A stretch of 64,000 bases of DNA from Macrostomum hystrix (Eukaryota; Platyhelminthes; Macrostomidae), in assembly GCA_950097015.1 (NCBI GenBank), contig CATNEN010000002.1, forward strand, positions 4,805,001-4,869,000, in the 5' to 3' direction. The notes beneath the pieces were generated by a model that saw only the letters and a list, made by a program, of their open reading frames with translations, made no database searches and had not been told where the DNA came from. Position 1 is the first letter of the stretch. Each line of letters begins with the position of its first letter. Positions 46,289 to 57,900 of the stretch are shown piece by piece. A program made the translations under genes and the position numbers.

Positions 46289-46646
46289 AGGGGGTGGTGG
46301 CAGAGCGTTTGCTTCTCGCACCAATGTCCCTGAGCTCGATTCCGCGGCAAGGCCACGTTAATTTGGGGCGCAGCCACGGAGAGAAGGCTTGGGGGCTTGT
46401 CGTGAAATTTACGCCCATGTGAGCCCACCTCTAAGGCACAGTGAAAGTGTACACTGCCTGATGATTAGAAAGTCAGGGCAGATGTACACTCCCCGTGTGA
46501 GCGTGTGCCTGCTTACGGTATCTGTGTGCGTGTGTGCTCAGGAGTCAGCGAAATGAGGAGAATTGCCTCGTCATCGGGAGAAAAGCTGCGGGTCAAGTGT
46601 CACCAAATTATGTTCCGTTGCCCGCTGCCCTCCTTCAAATATTATT
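46289..46646 (+). mobile_element. SINE-A copy 4 with target duplication
   Basis: It starts with a worn tRNA-like head (GGGGGTGGTGGCAGAGCG; box B GCTCGATTCCGC), has the family body (GAGAGAAGGCTTGGGGGCTT, AAGGCACAGTGAAAGTGTAC) and ends in (ATT)n. The flanks are ATTATAGTGTTTAAGAT (46272-46288) and ATTATAGTGTTTACGAT (46647-46663), a 17-bp duplication with one mismatch. Confidence 0.92.
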
Positions 46647-46663
46647 ATTATAGTGTTTACGAT

Positions 46664-47404
46664 TCATTGGAACTGGCCTTGACCTCACACACATACACAT
46701 ATGGAGTCCTCTTTGATCCCAGCCAAATATCCTTCAATCAGTAGAGTTTGCGAGAAAGGTAGAGAGTGAGAGAGAGGGGTCGGACTCCAGCCGCTGATCT
46801 CTAGTATAGGAGGGCTTGTCGGATATGATCCCATCTGCTGAGCATAGCTGAGCACATCAATACTTTAAGAGCTCGGGCTTAGTCACAGGGATGTAGAGAT
46901 AGAATGAAAGGGATAAAAAATTCTCCTATTTTTTTTTTAGATTCGGCAATTTTTCCCAGGGATGACGACTGAGTCGCTCCGTTTCATTTGCTAGTCCGTG
47001 TTCGTGCACGGATTTACATTAATTTCTGGAAGAAATGTAGGGCTCATTTTTTATCGACGGCTCGCCTCAACAGCTTATTTGGGCGCTGGGACGCTATTTG
47101 GGACAACAATTTCCATAGGGATTTCGATTAGAAAGAGGACGAAAATATTGACGCGTTTCAATTTTTGGGATTAAATGATCCTAAACCAGATTATTTTTTT
47201 ACCTGAGATGCAGATGCGGAGGAAATTAAAACTTGTTTCATTGTTTTTAATTATGAAATCAAAAAAGAAGCTTTATTTAACTCTTTTCACTCAGTCACGA
47301 CAACTATTTTACTGGAATACATAGTGAAACGAACTATTCAAAATCATTTTGATTTTTCCTTTAGTGAGAACCCAATACCTCACAGTATCTAAATGTTTTT
47401 ATGA
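46664..47404. other. Spacer, no gene seen
   Basis: A+T-rich, no recognised feature. Confidence 0.3.
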
Positions 47405-47560
47405 TGTGTACAATCCACAATATCTAACATGTTCTGTCCACAATGTCTAACATGTTCTGTCAAAAATGTCTAACATGTTCTGTCAGCAATGTCTAACATG
47501 TTTTCTACACAATTTCTAACATGTTCTATCAGCAATGCCTAATATGTGATACCCACAATG
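47405..47560. repeat. Short minisatellite interrupted by the LINE
   Basis: About seven copies of CAATGTCTAACATGTTCTGT. Similar units (TGTCTAACATG, CAATGTTTAACACGTGTTCT) reappear at 49855-49905 past the LINE, so the LINE seems to have entered this array. Confidence 0.75.
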
Positions 47561-49830
47561 CCTACCAGCGGCAGGTCCAAGCGTGGGCAGCGAAGTATGC
47601 GTCGACAAGATGAGCGTCGGCGTGAACGAAATCGACGAGGCTGGCTGCGACGTGCCGCCCGTCGAAATGTTGCCATCGTCGGTCCCTCAGACTCTCCGGG
47701 TAGCGCCCGGAACCGTGAGGCTCAATGGTATCGAGCCGCAGCCTTACCAAAAGGCAAGCTTCGGGTCAAGACACTGAACTGCCACACTCTTAAGGTTGAC
47801 TGGCGGAGAGGCGCGCTGGCGAACTTGGCATCTGACTTAAGCAGTGTCATTATTTCTCTGCAGGAGGTGTCCATCAGGGCGGAACCAGGGCTCCACTGTG
47901 AAGATCTGGGAGCCCGTTGGGCTCTCTAATATTCAACGGGGGGGCAAACGAGGCCCTGGTGGAGTTGGAGCGCTGATCGTGCCGAGGCCACAGCAGTGCT
48001 GTCGCTGTCTTTCCCTGTCTGACCGGGTGCTTCGTGTTGATGCCAGGGCCCCTGTCACTCCTCCTGATGAGGCTAAAGGCTTCTTTGAGAAACTCTCTGC
48101 GCTGGTGGGGGGAGATGGCGCACCGCGACACTGTGGCCGTTCTTGGAGACCTGAGCGCTTCTGGAGGTCAAGGCGGTCGCTTTTTCTCACGCCACGTGAG
48201 AGCGGCAACGCCGGAGCGCAGGAAGATTTTCTAGAGAGGCATAACAGGTATCGGACAACACCCGCTTCTGCAAGCCACTGGGCAGTTCGCGACCTTCGTG
48301 GGCTGCATACCGCGCGCGGCCTGAACGCTACACGACGGCTGGCACAATTGGACCACTTGCTGCTGCGCAATCGTGAGCGCCGCCGCATCGCAAATTGCCG
48401 CAAAATCACGCCGCTAGTCCTGCAGTCCGATCACCGGCTCCTCGTCTGCGACTCCGCGGCCTCCGCGGCGCTACTACCGCGCGCTAAGGGATGCTAAACA
48501 CATGCCGCCGTTTCGGCAGCGCTATTATCACCGCGCTGGGCGGCAAGTGTGGAAGCGCCGAGTATGCAGAGGTCAGTGCTGCAGTTCGAGCCACGGCGGA
48601 GTTCTGCTGATGTGACCGGCCCAACGTGAGCAGCAGGCCTCGCAGAGCAACCCCACGATCCAGCAAGCGAAGAAAGAGCTTGAGAGGCTCCATTCGAGCA
48701 GGCAACCTACACGACGCGAGGCAGAGGAGCCCCTGCAAACTGTCTTCGCGCAGCGGCAGCAAGCCGCCGTAGAAGACCCTATCAAGGCCGTTTCTGCCGC
48801 TGGGCCCGACGATAAAGGTTGACTGGGCTGGTCCGCGATCTATGCTCTGACGGGGTGAAAACGGCGCCTTAACCTGAACTCTGGACGAGCGCCGCAACAA
48901 GCTACGCGAGTTCTTCGCCGCCGCTGTTAACGCGCTGGATAATGCAGCCCGTGCTGGATCCGTACCTGCGCCCTGAGCTGAGTCGACTAACGACGGTTTT
49001 CTGTTGCGGCAACGCATGGGACGACACAACCGGAGAGGCGGCTTAGCTTGCTTGGCTACGCTGACGATCTCGCCCTGCTGTATCGACTGTCGAGGGCGCT
49101 GGACAAGCTGGTTGCCATTGCTGTGGGCGTCGTCCTGGTGGTCAACACGGAAAATACCCTCGTGCTCTGCATGCCGGGCGACACCGAGGTCGTAATCTTC
49201 TGCCTAGGCGCTGATGGGCAGGTTACAGAACTACCGCGCTGTCAGTAGTTCCCCTAAATCGGAGATCTGGTGCCGGACGTCCGCTAGGATCTGCGGCGCC
49301 GCCGCGGGCTTTCCTGGGCAGCCTTCGGTTCTGTATGGGTTATCCTGCAGTCCGTGGCCCTACCTGAACGCCAGAGGGCCGCGCTGCTTCAGGCGCTGGT
49401 CGTGATGATCGTCCTGCTTTACAACGCCGAGACATGGACCCTGACGGAGGCGCTGGAGCGTCAAGTCGATGCAGCGCACTGTGGCCTGCTGTGTTTCGAA
49501 TCGGCTTTGATAAGCGCAACACCAACACGGGACTTTTTCGCCGCGCCTGCGTGGCCCGCCAAAGTGACCTTCGGCGCCGTCTGCGACCACAGCCACCTGA
49601 TCCGCGCCGAGGTGTTCTGCCCCCAGCCTGCGCAAGAGGTGCTGCTCACACTGCAGGCTCCCCTTCGGCGGGGGCAGGCGCAAACTCGGCGGTACGTCGA
49701 CTGCCTGTTAACCGACTCCGGCGCCCCGGACACTGCTGTAGGCCTTGTCTACGTGCACGCGCAGGCCTTGAAACATGCCTTCTGAAGCCTTAGACCTAAC
49801 ACTGACGTATATTGTAGTTGTTGTTGTTGA
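47561..49830 (+). pseudogene. Decayed, internally deleted LINE (endonuclease plus reverse transcriptase)
   Basis: Pieces in shifting frames give an apurinic-type endonuclease: LRVKTLNCHTLKVDW at about 47760, ISLQEV, DTVAVLGD at about 48130 and LVLQSDHRLLVCD at about 48412. Then comes a reverse transcriptase remnant with LLGYADDLALLY at about 49045 and the post-RT motif VLLYNAETWTLTEA at about 49408. It ends in TTGTTGTTGTT. Only about 550 bp separate the endonuclease end from YADD, so most of the RT fingers are missing. Frameshifts make it non-functional. It is in the same family as the fragment at 14975-15850. The clade (RTE- or CR1-like) cannot be fixed by eye. Confidence 0.85.
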
Positions 49831-51560
49831 AAATGTGCTATAGATTTGTTATATATGTGTTGTCTAACATGCTGTGACAATGTTTAACACGTGTTCTTCA
49901 CATAATTTATTATCGAAAAATCGATATTTTGTGTTGATGTCTTAGTTTAAGCGATAAATCAGCAGAGTTTTTAGAGTACTCTACTAACTAGCGCTTTGCT
50001 AGTAGTATTTTGTGTACATTCAGATATATTCTGCGATAATTCAAGTGTAACATACAGCGTTTTCTGTCAATAATATTGTAGTGAGCCACTGTTTAGGGGC
50101 CTATTGGCATCTCACTAGCTGTCAGTTGCCCCACCTGCTAGCTAGCTAGCTTAGGTGCCTGTCGTCGGCACTGAGTGACTGCCCGGCCGCCTGCCTCTGG
50201 CGCTGTCTGGTCTGTCCCTCTCTGCTCCGCCTGCCCCTTGGCCGCGCCTGCACTTTGGGTGTGCTTTCTCTACCCTGGACAGGGATGAGTCATCACCTCT
50301 TTGTCCTGCGCAGGCGTCTCTTTGTTCTCCCTTCCCCTCTTTCTTGTGTGCGCCTGTCTGGCGTCAGCCATCGCGTGTTTCACCACTTTGTCTTCTGGTG
50401 CCTCAATTAGGAGCCAGAGCCTACGTAAGAGTGACGTTTTGCACGCCACAGACTTCCGTTTCCTAACTTGGTCGACAGAACTAAAGGTTCCAAGGAGTGC
50501 GGAATTGGTCAATAGCCTGTTAAATCGAAAGTGTCCTGAAACGCTATATAAGCAGTGGTCCTTGGGAAACATCGCCAAACCATTCTACGAAACAAAACTT
50601 CAACAAATCAGCAATAATGAAGTTCAAAGAATTGCTGAACAAATATAGACTCGGGATCAACTCGGATACGAAAAGCATCAGTATCTGAGAGTGGTATCTA
50701 GCAGACCTGCCTGGCATGGAGCTCACTAACAGTCAGTTTCATCACCTTGCCAGCCTGAAAGATCGTCTAGATGAGCTCGCGGACCAGAAAAGAGGCGTGC
50801 AATGGCTTCTGTGCGGCAACAGGCAAGTATAATATACAATGGCTTGATCTCACTCTGGCACCTTCCTATTGTGCTGTGACTGCCGGAGTACATAAGGTAC
50901 GCCTTAAGGCACGCCTTGCACTCGACCAGCTGTTGCAAGTACCAGTCTGACAGCCGCCGGAGTGGGACGACCACTAGGAGGCCTTCCAAGCACTTTCTTT
51001 CCAACCGTCTTTAGGGCTGGGTGACCCTCGGAATGGTGCTTGCAGGAATCAATTCGATTGAAAGCCAGGCAGGGAGGCAAGTCGATACTACGGGAAAGCT
51101 ATGCTAGCTCAGGAGATGGTGTGAGGCACTCGCGACGAGAGAAGCCGAGTTAGGGTTGGGCCGGCAGGGCGGCGCAATTCAATATTTCGACGGGGAACAC
51201 GCGCCTGCGATCACGAACAATCGTTACACAAATTCATTCCGGAAAGGAAAATATGCACGGCTAGGCGGGGCCAACACAGTGACAGCGTCACAGTCTAGTA
51301 GTGCTTTTTACGTGTAACGGTGTAAGTAGTGTGATATTTAAGTTTTTTAAGCATTAATCAGTTGTCTTAAAGTCGGCAAAAAATCGACACTAGTAATAAA
51401 ATAAAAAGTGCTTAAAATGAAGTTTTTTCAATTGGGACTTAGCAAAGTGATCAACAAGCTTTTGAAATTTATATAGTACTGTACGAGTACATAGTGAAGA
51501 CTTTATCTTTCACCATCTCAAAACCCCCAAAATGCTTTCAGTCGAATCACGATCCGCGAA
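49831..51560. other. Region without a supported gene
   Basis: A G+C-rich patch at 50090-50420, then A+T-rich sequence with CTATATAAGCAG at about 50545. A 115-codon frame at 50301-50648 and a 92-codon minus-strand frame at 50726-51004 have no recognisable domains. The patch may be a mobile-element remnant. Confidence 0.3.
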
Positions 51561-51563
51561 CAC

Positions 51564-51600
51564 GTTTTACTTTGAATATTTGATCAATTTCCCTTAGCCC
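51564..51600 (+). repeat. Left arm of a 37-bp inverted repeat
   Basis: TTGAATATTTGATCAATTTC with its flanks is matched in inverted orientation at 52779-52813 with one or two mismatches. The arms are 1.18 kb apart and the right arm overlaps the end of the P-element-like frame. Confidence 0.75.
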
Positions 51601-52599
51601 TTTAGAAATCCTATTTTTCCAAATTTCTCTTTCCCACGAATAATATAATTTAACAACGATCTCAGACTCTGCCACTGAACCGGTACACATATTTTATTTC
51701 TATTTGAATCTACACACTCGTTAGGAACAATGAATCTAAATGTCTTTCGCAGTCGCCTTCACATTTCATTACCCAGAATGCTCAATCAGCGATTATATGA
51801 CATTGCTATGCACTTTTGGTGACATTAAGACGCGCGTCAATGTCCTTTTGCGTATTTATGTCGCCCTAGTTCATAGACTAAAGTTTAGTAGACCACATTC
51901 AATGAAAAGCTTAGTCAAAGATATTTGCCTGTTAGCCCACACCCCCTTCTCACACTTGCTGCCTCTTAGGGTCTTTGAGTTTCCCGTCGCTGATTGCTGC
52001 ACCGTAAGCGGCAATACAGCGCTGCAAAGCTGCTTGCACAACTTACCTGGCTGAATCGCTGCAGCAAATTTACGCTGAAGGTCTTTGCCAACTCCTTTCA
52101 GTTGGAAATAGGATTTGTCAGTGCCAAGAAAGATTTGCTCTGCATGATCCTGACGGCAGATACCAACTTGTCACTTGGATAAGTCAGACTGGACACAGCG
52201 GTTCAAATTGATGACGAGTCTGCAGGAATTGGCAGCAGTCTGCAATTCTGACGTGCATTCGCCGCATGGAGCATCCGAACAAGAAGTCAGATGTCCGCGT
52301 AGCAACCACCCTGCAACCTAAGAAAGCTTCTCATCTTCGATTCCATTTCCATTTGACTCAAGCAACTCAGAAAAATGTGAATCTGAGGTGACTTCGCACA
52401 ACGAAGATTGACTGTCGACATTCTGGCGCTGGTCGCGGTTTCCTGCTGGCTGCGCCACACAGTTGAGCACAGTTGTCTCCACCACAATTTTGGCTGAGGG
52501 TTGCAACTTAGCAGCTGATTAACAGCAAGAGATCTTAATGCCGCAACTGCCTCTCTGCACTCTGGGCGATCGTTAAAGCTACCTGACGTTGGATGCCCG
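51601..52599. other. Sequence between the inverted-repeat arms
   Basis: The right part may hold further decayed transposase sequence on the minus strand. The left part has a 104-codon plus-strand frame (51740-52054) with no recognisable domain. No functional gene is supported. Confidence 0.3.
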
Positions 52600-53199
52600 A
52601 AAAGCCGTTTTCAACATAGTCCTGAGTTAGGTTGCGGACCAACAGCTTGTTAGTGCCGTTCTGCGCAATAACAGAAGATGCAATCGACCGAATTGAATTG
52701 AGGCCGAACTGCCAGCAAATATGAAATTTGACATAGTTTGAGCTCGAGCCATTCGATTTTCGAAGCTAAGCGATGCCAGGGCTAAGGGAAATTGATCAAA
52801 TATTCAACGTAAAATATTCAAACTGACGATTTCCCTTTGCTTATCCACCAGGTTCTGAGCAAGTGACGTGAGTCCATTTGAAAGATTGAAAAGCTTGTCT
52901 ACTAGTTCACCAATTCGGGCTGTATGCAGTGCAGAAGCAGATTGAATGACTTCATGAGCGTGGTAGGTCCTTAGAGCCTGCGCCATTGTTCGAGACAACA
53001 CCTGCACTTCCAATTTGACACTCATATTTTTCCCAACAGGCAAACTGAAGTGCGCATCAGTCAACTTTGGGACGAGGCGAAGCTGATCAGACTTAATAAG
53101 TCCAAAGCTTGCAGCAGCAGCAATTTCATTCCATTTGGCAACGCAGCGCCTACCATCGTCATCGAACACAACATCATATCGCTTAAGAGCATTTCGCAT
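52600..53199 (-). pseudogene. P-element-like (THAP9-type) transposase remnant
   Basis: A minus-strand frame of 131 codons (53199-52804) shows the P-element transposase pattern: KWNEIAAAASFG, PKLTDAHF, MSVKLEVQVLSRTMAQALR, HTARIGELVDKLFNLSNG. Past an in-frame stop, NLTQDYVENGFSGI (about 52608-52650) matches the LTQDxxENxFSxIR motif near the C-terminus of this family. The N-terminal DNA-binding and catalytic parts are not visible. It is a dead fragment. Confidence 0.72.
52779..52813 (-). repeat. Right arm of the 37-bp inverted repeat
   Basis: Reverse complement of the arm at 51564-51600. It contains the stop that ends the 131-codon transposase-like frame. Confidence 0.75.
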
Positions 53200-53436
53200 C
53201 TTACGTAATAGTCTTTTTAAACTTATGCTTCTTCATAGGATTAGTAGTTTGTGCGTATCTATATTTCTACGCAGTTTTATTTCATGAAATCGCTGATTGA
53301 GCATTCCAGGTAAGTTCTGTGGTCGCTTCTCAAAGATAACTCGAAAAAGTCCATGCTTAAATGGCAAAGGTTTACTGGCTCATTTGGTGACGGTTGACCC
53401 GAAGAAGGCGATGAAGCGATTGTGCCCTTTCGGTTT

Positions 53437-53625
53437 ACTGGTGAGCATACGCTCACACAGGTGTGTACATCTGCCCTGACTTTCTCATCATCAGACAGTG
53501 AACACTGTGCCTTGGAGGTTGTCCCTCATAGGCGAAAATTGCACGACAAGCCAACAAGCCTTCTCTCCGCGGCTGCGCCACAAATGAATGTGGCCTCGCC
53601 GCGGAATCGAGCTCAGGGACCTTGA
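53437..53625 (-). mobile_element. SINE-A copy 5, partial
   Basis: It matches the family from the CACACAGGTGTGTACATCTG block to the box B region (CGCGGAATCGAGCTCAGGGA on the plus strand). Both the (ATT)n tail and the box A head are missing. Confidence 0.85.
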
Positions 53626-53874
53626 AAAATACAATGGCAATTTATTCTTACAAGTTATATCTTTAAAATGAAATAAAAAGCAAGCCAACCAAGCCAACAC
53701 TGATGACATCCTGATAATTGATGGCAAGAAATATATATTCAAATGAAATTTTATCCTCTTCTTGTTTTCATGAATAGTTCGTTCATAAATAGTGTCACTC
53801 AGTCATCCTAATCTTAGTTAAATTAGATAAATTTTTTTCCTACAATTAATTGCTTTCTTATAAATAATTAATTC

Positions 53875-54453
53875 GGGAGTGAGTGGATCAGCGGCTAATG
53901 TCGCTGCCTCACTTTCCAATGGTCGCTGGTTCGTTCCTCCCTCCAAGTCACGATCATTTCGGGGCTTAGTTGGAGGTTTGCGAAGTAGTGACTTGCGGAG
54001 ATGCGCATTATTCTGTGCAACCAAAGCTAATTAAAAAATAGCTTAACCCCTGCCTTCTGCATGTCTGCTTGTTTGTGTTTGTGTTTGTGCGTTGGGCTCG
54101 GTGAGGCATTGTATGGGGGTGGGGCGGGTGTGCGCCAGCCATGCGTGCTCTGAGCGGCGAGGTTTCACCAGCCGTCTGCGCGCGTGGCTTGGTCCTCTCG
54201 TCCCTACCCTTCAGGCATCTAAGTCCTCCCTTGGTTTGGTCTGCTCTGTGCGTGTGCGGGCCTGGGGTGAGAGGCACTCCGGCTACCGCCCCCTTCCCCG
54301 CTTGGCTTGGTGCTGTGTGTGAGGTGCCAGGGTGTGTCCAGGGGTCCAGATGGCGGGATGGGCGACTCCCGCCTAGTTCGCCCGCCTGGGGGCATGCTGT
54401 TCCTGCGCTTGTGCGACAAGTGCCCTAGGCCCTCCTGCAATTAAGTATGTAAA
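53875..54453 (+). mobile_element. SINE-C: long tRNA-headed element with target duplication
   Basis: The head has a box-A-like GTGGATCAGCGGCTAATG and a box-B-like GCTGGTTCGTTCC at the right spacing. A G+C-rich body of about 500 bp follows. The flanks AAATAATTAATTC (53862-53874) and AAATAATTCATTC (54454-54466) form a 13-bp duplication with one mismatch. Only one copy is seen in this window, so family status is inferred from structure. Confidence 0.7.
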
Positions 54454-54466
54454 AAATAATTCATTC

Positions 54467-54851
54467 AAGTACGAACTGATAGTTATTAAAACCTGACTGT
54501 GTGCCTGAGCCCTGAAAATAGGAATCTATACATTAAATAAGCCTGGCTTAAAATTGGACCGAATTCTCACCTGTTAACAGGCTATACAAAATTATAGAAA
54601 ATTCTCTCCTGTTAGAAGAATTTAATTACAGTACCAATTCCTCCATCAACATCTTTTACTTTTCTCATATTGATCAGAATCCTATTCTCAGAATTCTCCC
54701 ATGCTGAAACGAATTCTCACTATTTAGAAAGAATTCTGGCTTTATAGACAGAACTGAAATGTCGCAAGCAATAGCAGCAGCTAGCCAACAACAATGAGCA
54801 ACTCGGAGCAGAGAGGCATCTTGAAATGGCTTCCAATTGGCTGAGCTGAGT
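54467..54851. other. A+T-rich upstream region of ankyrin-Mab-21 copy 2
   Basis: It contains loosely repeated GAATTCTC motifs at 54560-54740 but no gene. Confidence 0.4.
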
Positions 54852-54876
54852 TATAAATACTTGGTTTTTATTCAGT
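54852..54876 (+). promoter_or_regulatory. Candidate core promoter of ankyrin-Mab-21 copy 2
   Basis: TATAAATA at 54852-54859 is followed by TTCAGTG, an initiator-like sequence, at about 54871. The spacing is a little short, so the true start may lie slightly downstream. The ATG at 54982 would give a 5' UTR of roughly 100 nt. Confidence 0.45.
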
Positions 54877-54981
54877 GGAAAGCTTAAACAAACTTGGCTG
54901 CAATTGAAAATCTAAGCGCTTAACGCACCTTACAATTTTTTTCCCTTTCTAAATTTGCTGTTACGTGTCCTGCTTTTCCCG

Positions 54982-57900
54982 ATGAACTCGCTTAATCCTG
55001 AAGAGAAGCAGCCTGATTCAGCGTCACTCGCTGATGAAGAGCTGCTGGCTGCCATCAGAGACGATGACGTGGCCTCAGTAGATCGACTCATTGCCAGTGG
55101 CAACAGCGTCGATGCCCTCATTGCGTTTAAAGGCACGTTTTGGACACCAGCAATGCTTGCGTGCGAATTCGGAAGACAGGAAATCCTGATTAGGCTCATC
55201 AATGGCAGAGCGGATGTAGACAAGCAGAACTTAAGAGGAACCACAGCATTGTGGGTTGCATCCAAAAAAGGTTATCAGCTGCTAGTGAATTCGCTTATCA
55301 AATCACAAGCTGACATCAACATTCAACAATATCAGGGCGCATCACCTCTCCACATTGCCTCACGCAACGGCCATCATGAGGTAGCTCGCTTACTCATTCA
55401 AGCAGGAGCCGACGTCAATCTTCGAGAGAAAGCTAAAGGCGCATCACCTCTCTACATTGCCTCACAAATCGGCCATCATGAGGTGGCTCGCTTACTCATT
55501 CAAGCAGGAGCCGACGTCAATCTTCGAGAGAAAGCTAAAGGCGCATCACCTCTCTACATTGCCTCACAAATCGGCCATCATGAGGTGGCTCGCTCACTCA
55601 TTCAAGCTGGAGCCGACGTCAATCTTCAAGAGAAAGCTAAAGGCGCATCACCTCTCTTCATTGCCTCAAAAAACGGCCTTCATGAGGTAGCTCGCTCACT
55701 CATTCAAGCAGGAGCTGACGTCAATCTTCCAGATAAAGCTAATGGCTACTCACCTCTTCACATTGCCTCATACAACGGCCATCATGAGTTGGCTCGCTCA
55801 CTCATTCAAGCAGGAGCCGACGTCAATCTCCAAGATAAAGCTTATGGCTTCTCACCTCTTCTCATTGCGTCAAGTGGCGGCCATCAAGAGGTAGCTCGCT
55901 CACTCATTCAAGCAGGAGCCGACGTCAATCTTCAAGACAAAGCTAATGGCTACTCACCTCTCTACATTGCCTCACAACGCGGCCATCATGAGGTAGCTCG
56001 CTCACTCATTCAAGCAGGAGCCGACGTCAATCTTCAAGATAAAGCTAATGGCTACTCACCTCTCTACATTGCCTCACAACGCGGCCATCATGAGGTAGCT
56101 CGCTCACTCATTCAAGCAGGAGCCGACGTCAATCTTCAAGAAAAAGCTTTTGGCTCATCACCTCTATTCATGGCCTCATACAACGGCCATCATGAGTTGG
56201 CTCGCTCACTCATTCAAGCAGGAGCCGACGTCAATCTTCAAGATAAAGCTTATGGCTTCTCACCTCTTCTCATTGCGTCAATTTGCGGCCATCAAGAGGT
56301 AGCTCGCTCACTCATTCAAGCAGGAGCCGACGTCAATCTTCAAGATAAAGCTTATGGCTGCTCACCTCTCTACATTGCCTCAAAAATCGGCCATCATGAG
56401 GTGGCTCGCTTACTCATTCAAACAGGAGCCGACGTCAATCTTCCAGATAAAGCTAATGGCTACCCACCTCTCTTCATTGCCTCACAACACGGCCATCATG
56501 AGGTGGCTCGCTCACTTATTCAAGCAGGAGCCGACGTCAATCTTCAAGAGAAAGCTAATGACGCATCACCTCTTCTCATTGCCTCAGGTAACGGCCATCA
56601 AGAGGTAGCTCGCATACTCATTCAAGCAGGAGCCGACGTCAATCTTCAAGATAAAGTTAATGGCTGCTCACCTCTTCTCATTGCGTCAAGTGGCGGCCAT
56701 CAAGAGGTAGCTCGCTTACTCATTCAAGCAGGAGCCGACGTCAATCTTCAAGAAAATGCTTATGGCTGCTCACCTCTCTACATTGCCTCAAAAATCGGCC
56801 ATCATGAGTTGGCTCGCTTACTCATTCAAGCAGGAGCCGACGTCAATCTTCCAGATAAAGCTAATGGCTTCTCACCTCTTCACATTGCCTCACAACACGG
56901 CCATCATGAGTTGGCTCGCTCACTCATTCAAGCAGGAGCCGACGTCAATCTTCAAGATAAAGCTGATGGCAACTCACCTCTCTACATTGCCTCACAACGC
57001 GGCCATCATGAGGTAGCTCGCTCACTCATTCAAGCAGGAGCCGACGTCAATCTTCAAGATAAAGCTAATGGCTGCTCACCTCTTCACATTGCCTCACAAC
57101 GCGGCCATCATGAGGTGGCTCGCTCACTCATTCAAGCAGGAGCCGACGTCAATCTTCAAGATAAAGCTAATGGCTGCTCACCTCTTCACATTGCCTCACA
57201 TTGCGGCCATCAAGAGGTAGCTCGCTCACTCATTCAAGCAGGAGCCGACGTCAATCTTCAAGAGAAAACTTTTGGCTCATCACCTCTATTCATGGCCTCA
57301 TACAACGGCCATCATGAGTTGGCTCGCTCACTCATTCAAGCAGGAGCCGACGTCAATCTTCAAGATAAAGCTTATGGCTTCTCACCTCTTCTCATTGCGT
57401 CAATTTGCGGCCATCAAGAGGTAGCTCGCTCACTCATTCAAGCAGGAGCCGACGTCAATCTTCAAGATAAAGCTTATGGCTGCTCACCTCTCTACATTGC
57501 CTCACAACGCGGCCATCATAAGGTAGCTCGCTCACTTATTCAAGCAGGAGCCGACATCAATCTTCAAGATAAAGCTAATGGCTGCTCACCTCTTCACATT
57601 GCCTCACAACGCGGCCATCATGAGGTAGCTCGCTCACTCATTCAAGCAGGAGCCGACGTCAATCTTCAAGAGAAAACTTTTGGCTCATCACCTCTGTTCA
57701 TGGCCTCATACAACGGCCATCATGAGTTGGCTCGCTCACTCATTCAAGCAGGAGCCGACGTCAATCTTCAAGATAAAGCTTATGGCTTCTCACCTCTTCT
57801 CATTGCGTCAAGTTGTGGCCATCAAGAGGTAGCTCGCTCACTCATTCAAGCAGGAGCCGACGTCAATCTTCAAGATAAAGCTAATGGCTGCTCACCTCTC

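Noticed and set aside
50301..50648. 115-codon frame with a hydrophobic N-terminus
   Set aside because: No recognisable family, it begins in a low-complexity G+C-rich patch, and no splice or promoter support was found beyond a lone TATA-like motif inside it.
55457..57016. Second-frame peptides inside the large ankyrin exon
   Set aside because: Shadow frames of a 102-bp coding repeat; the ankyrin frame explains the sequence.
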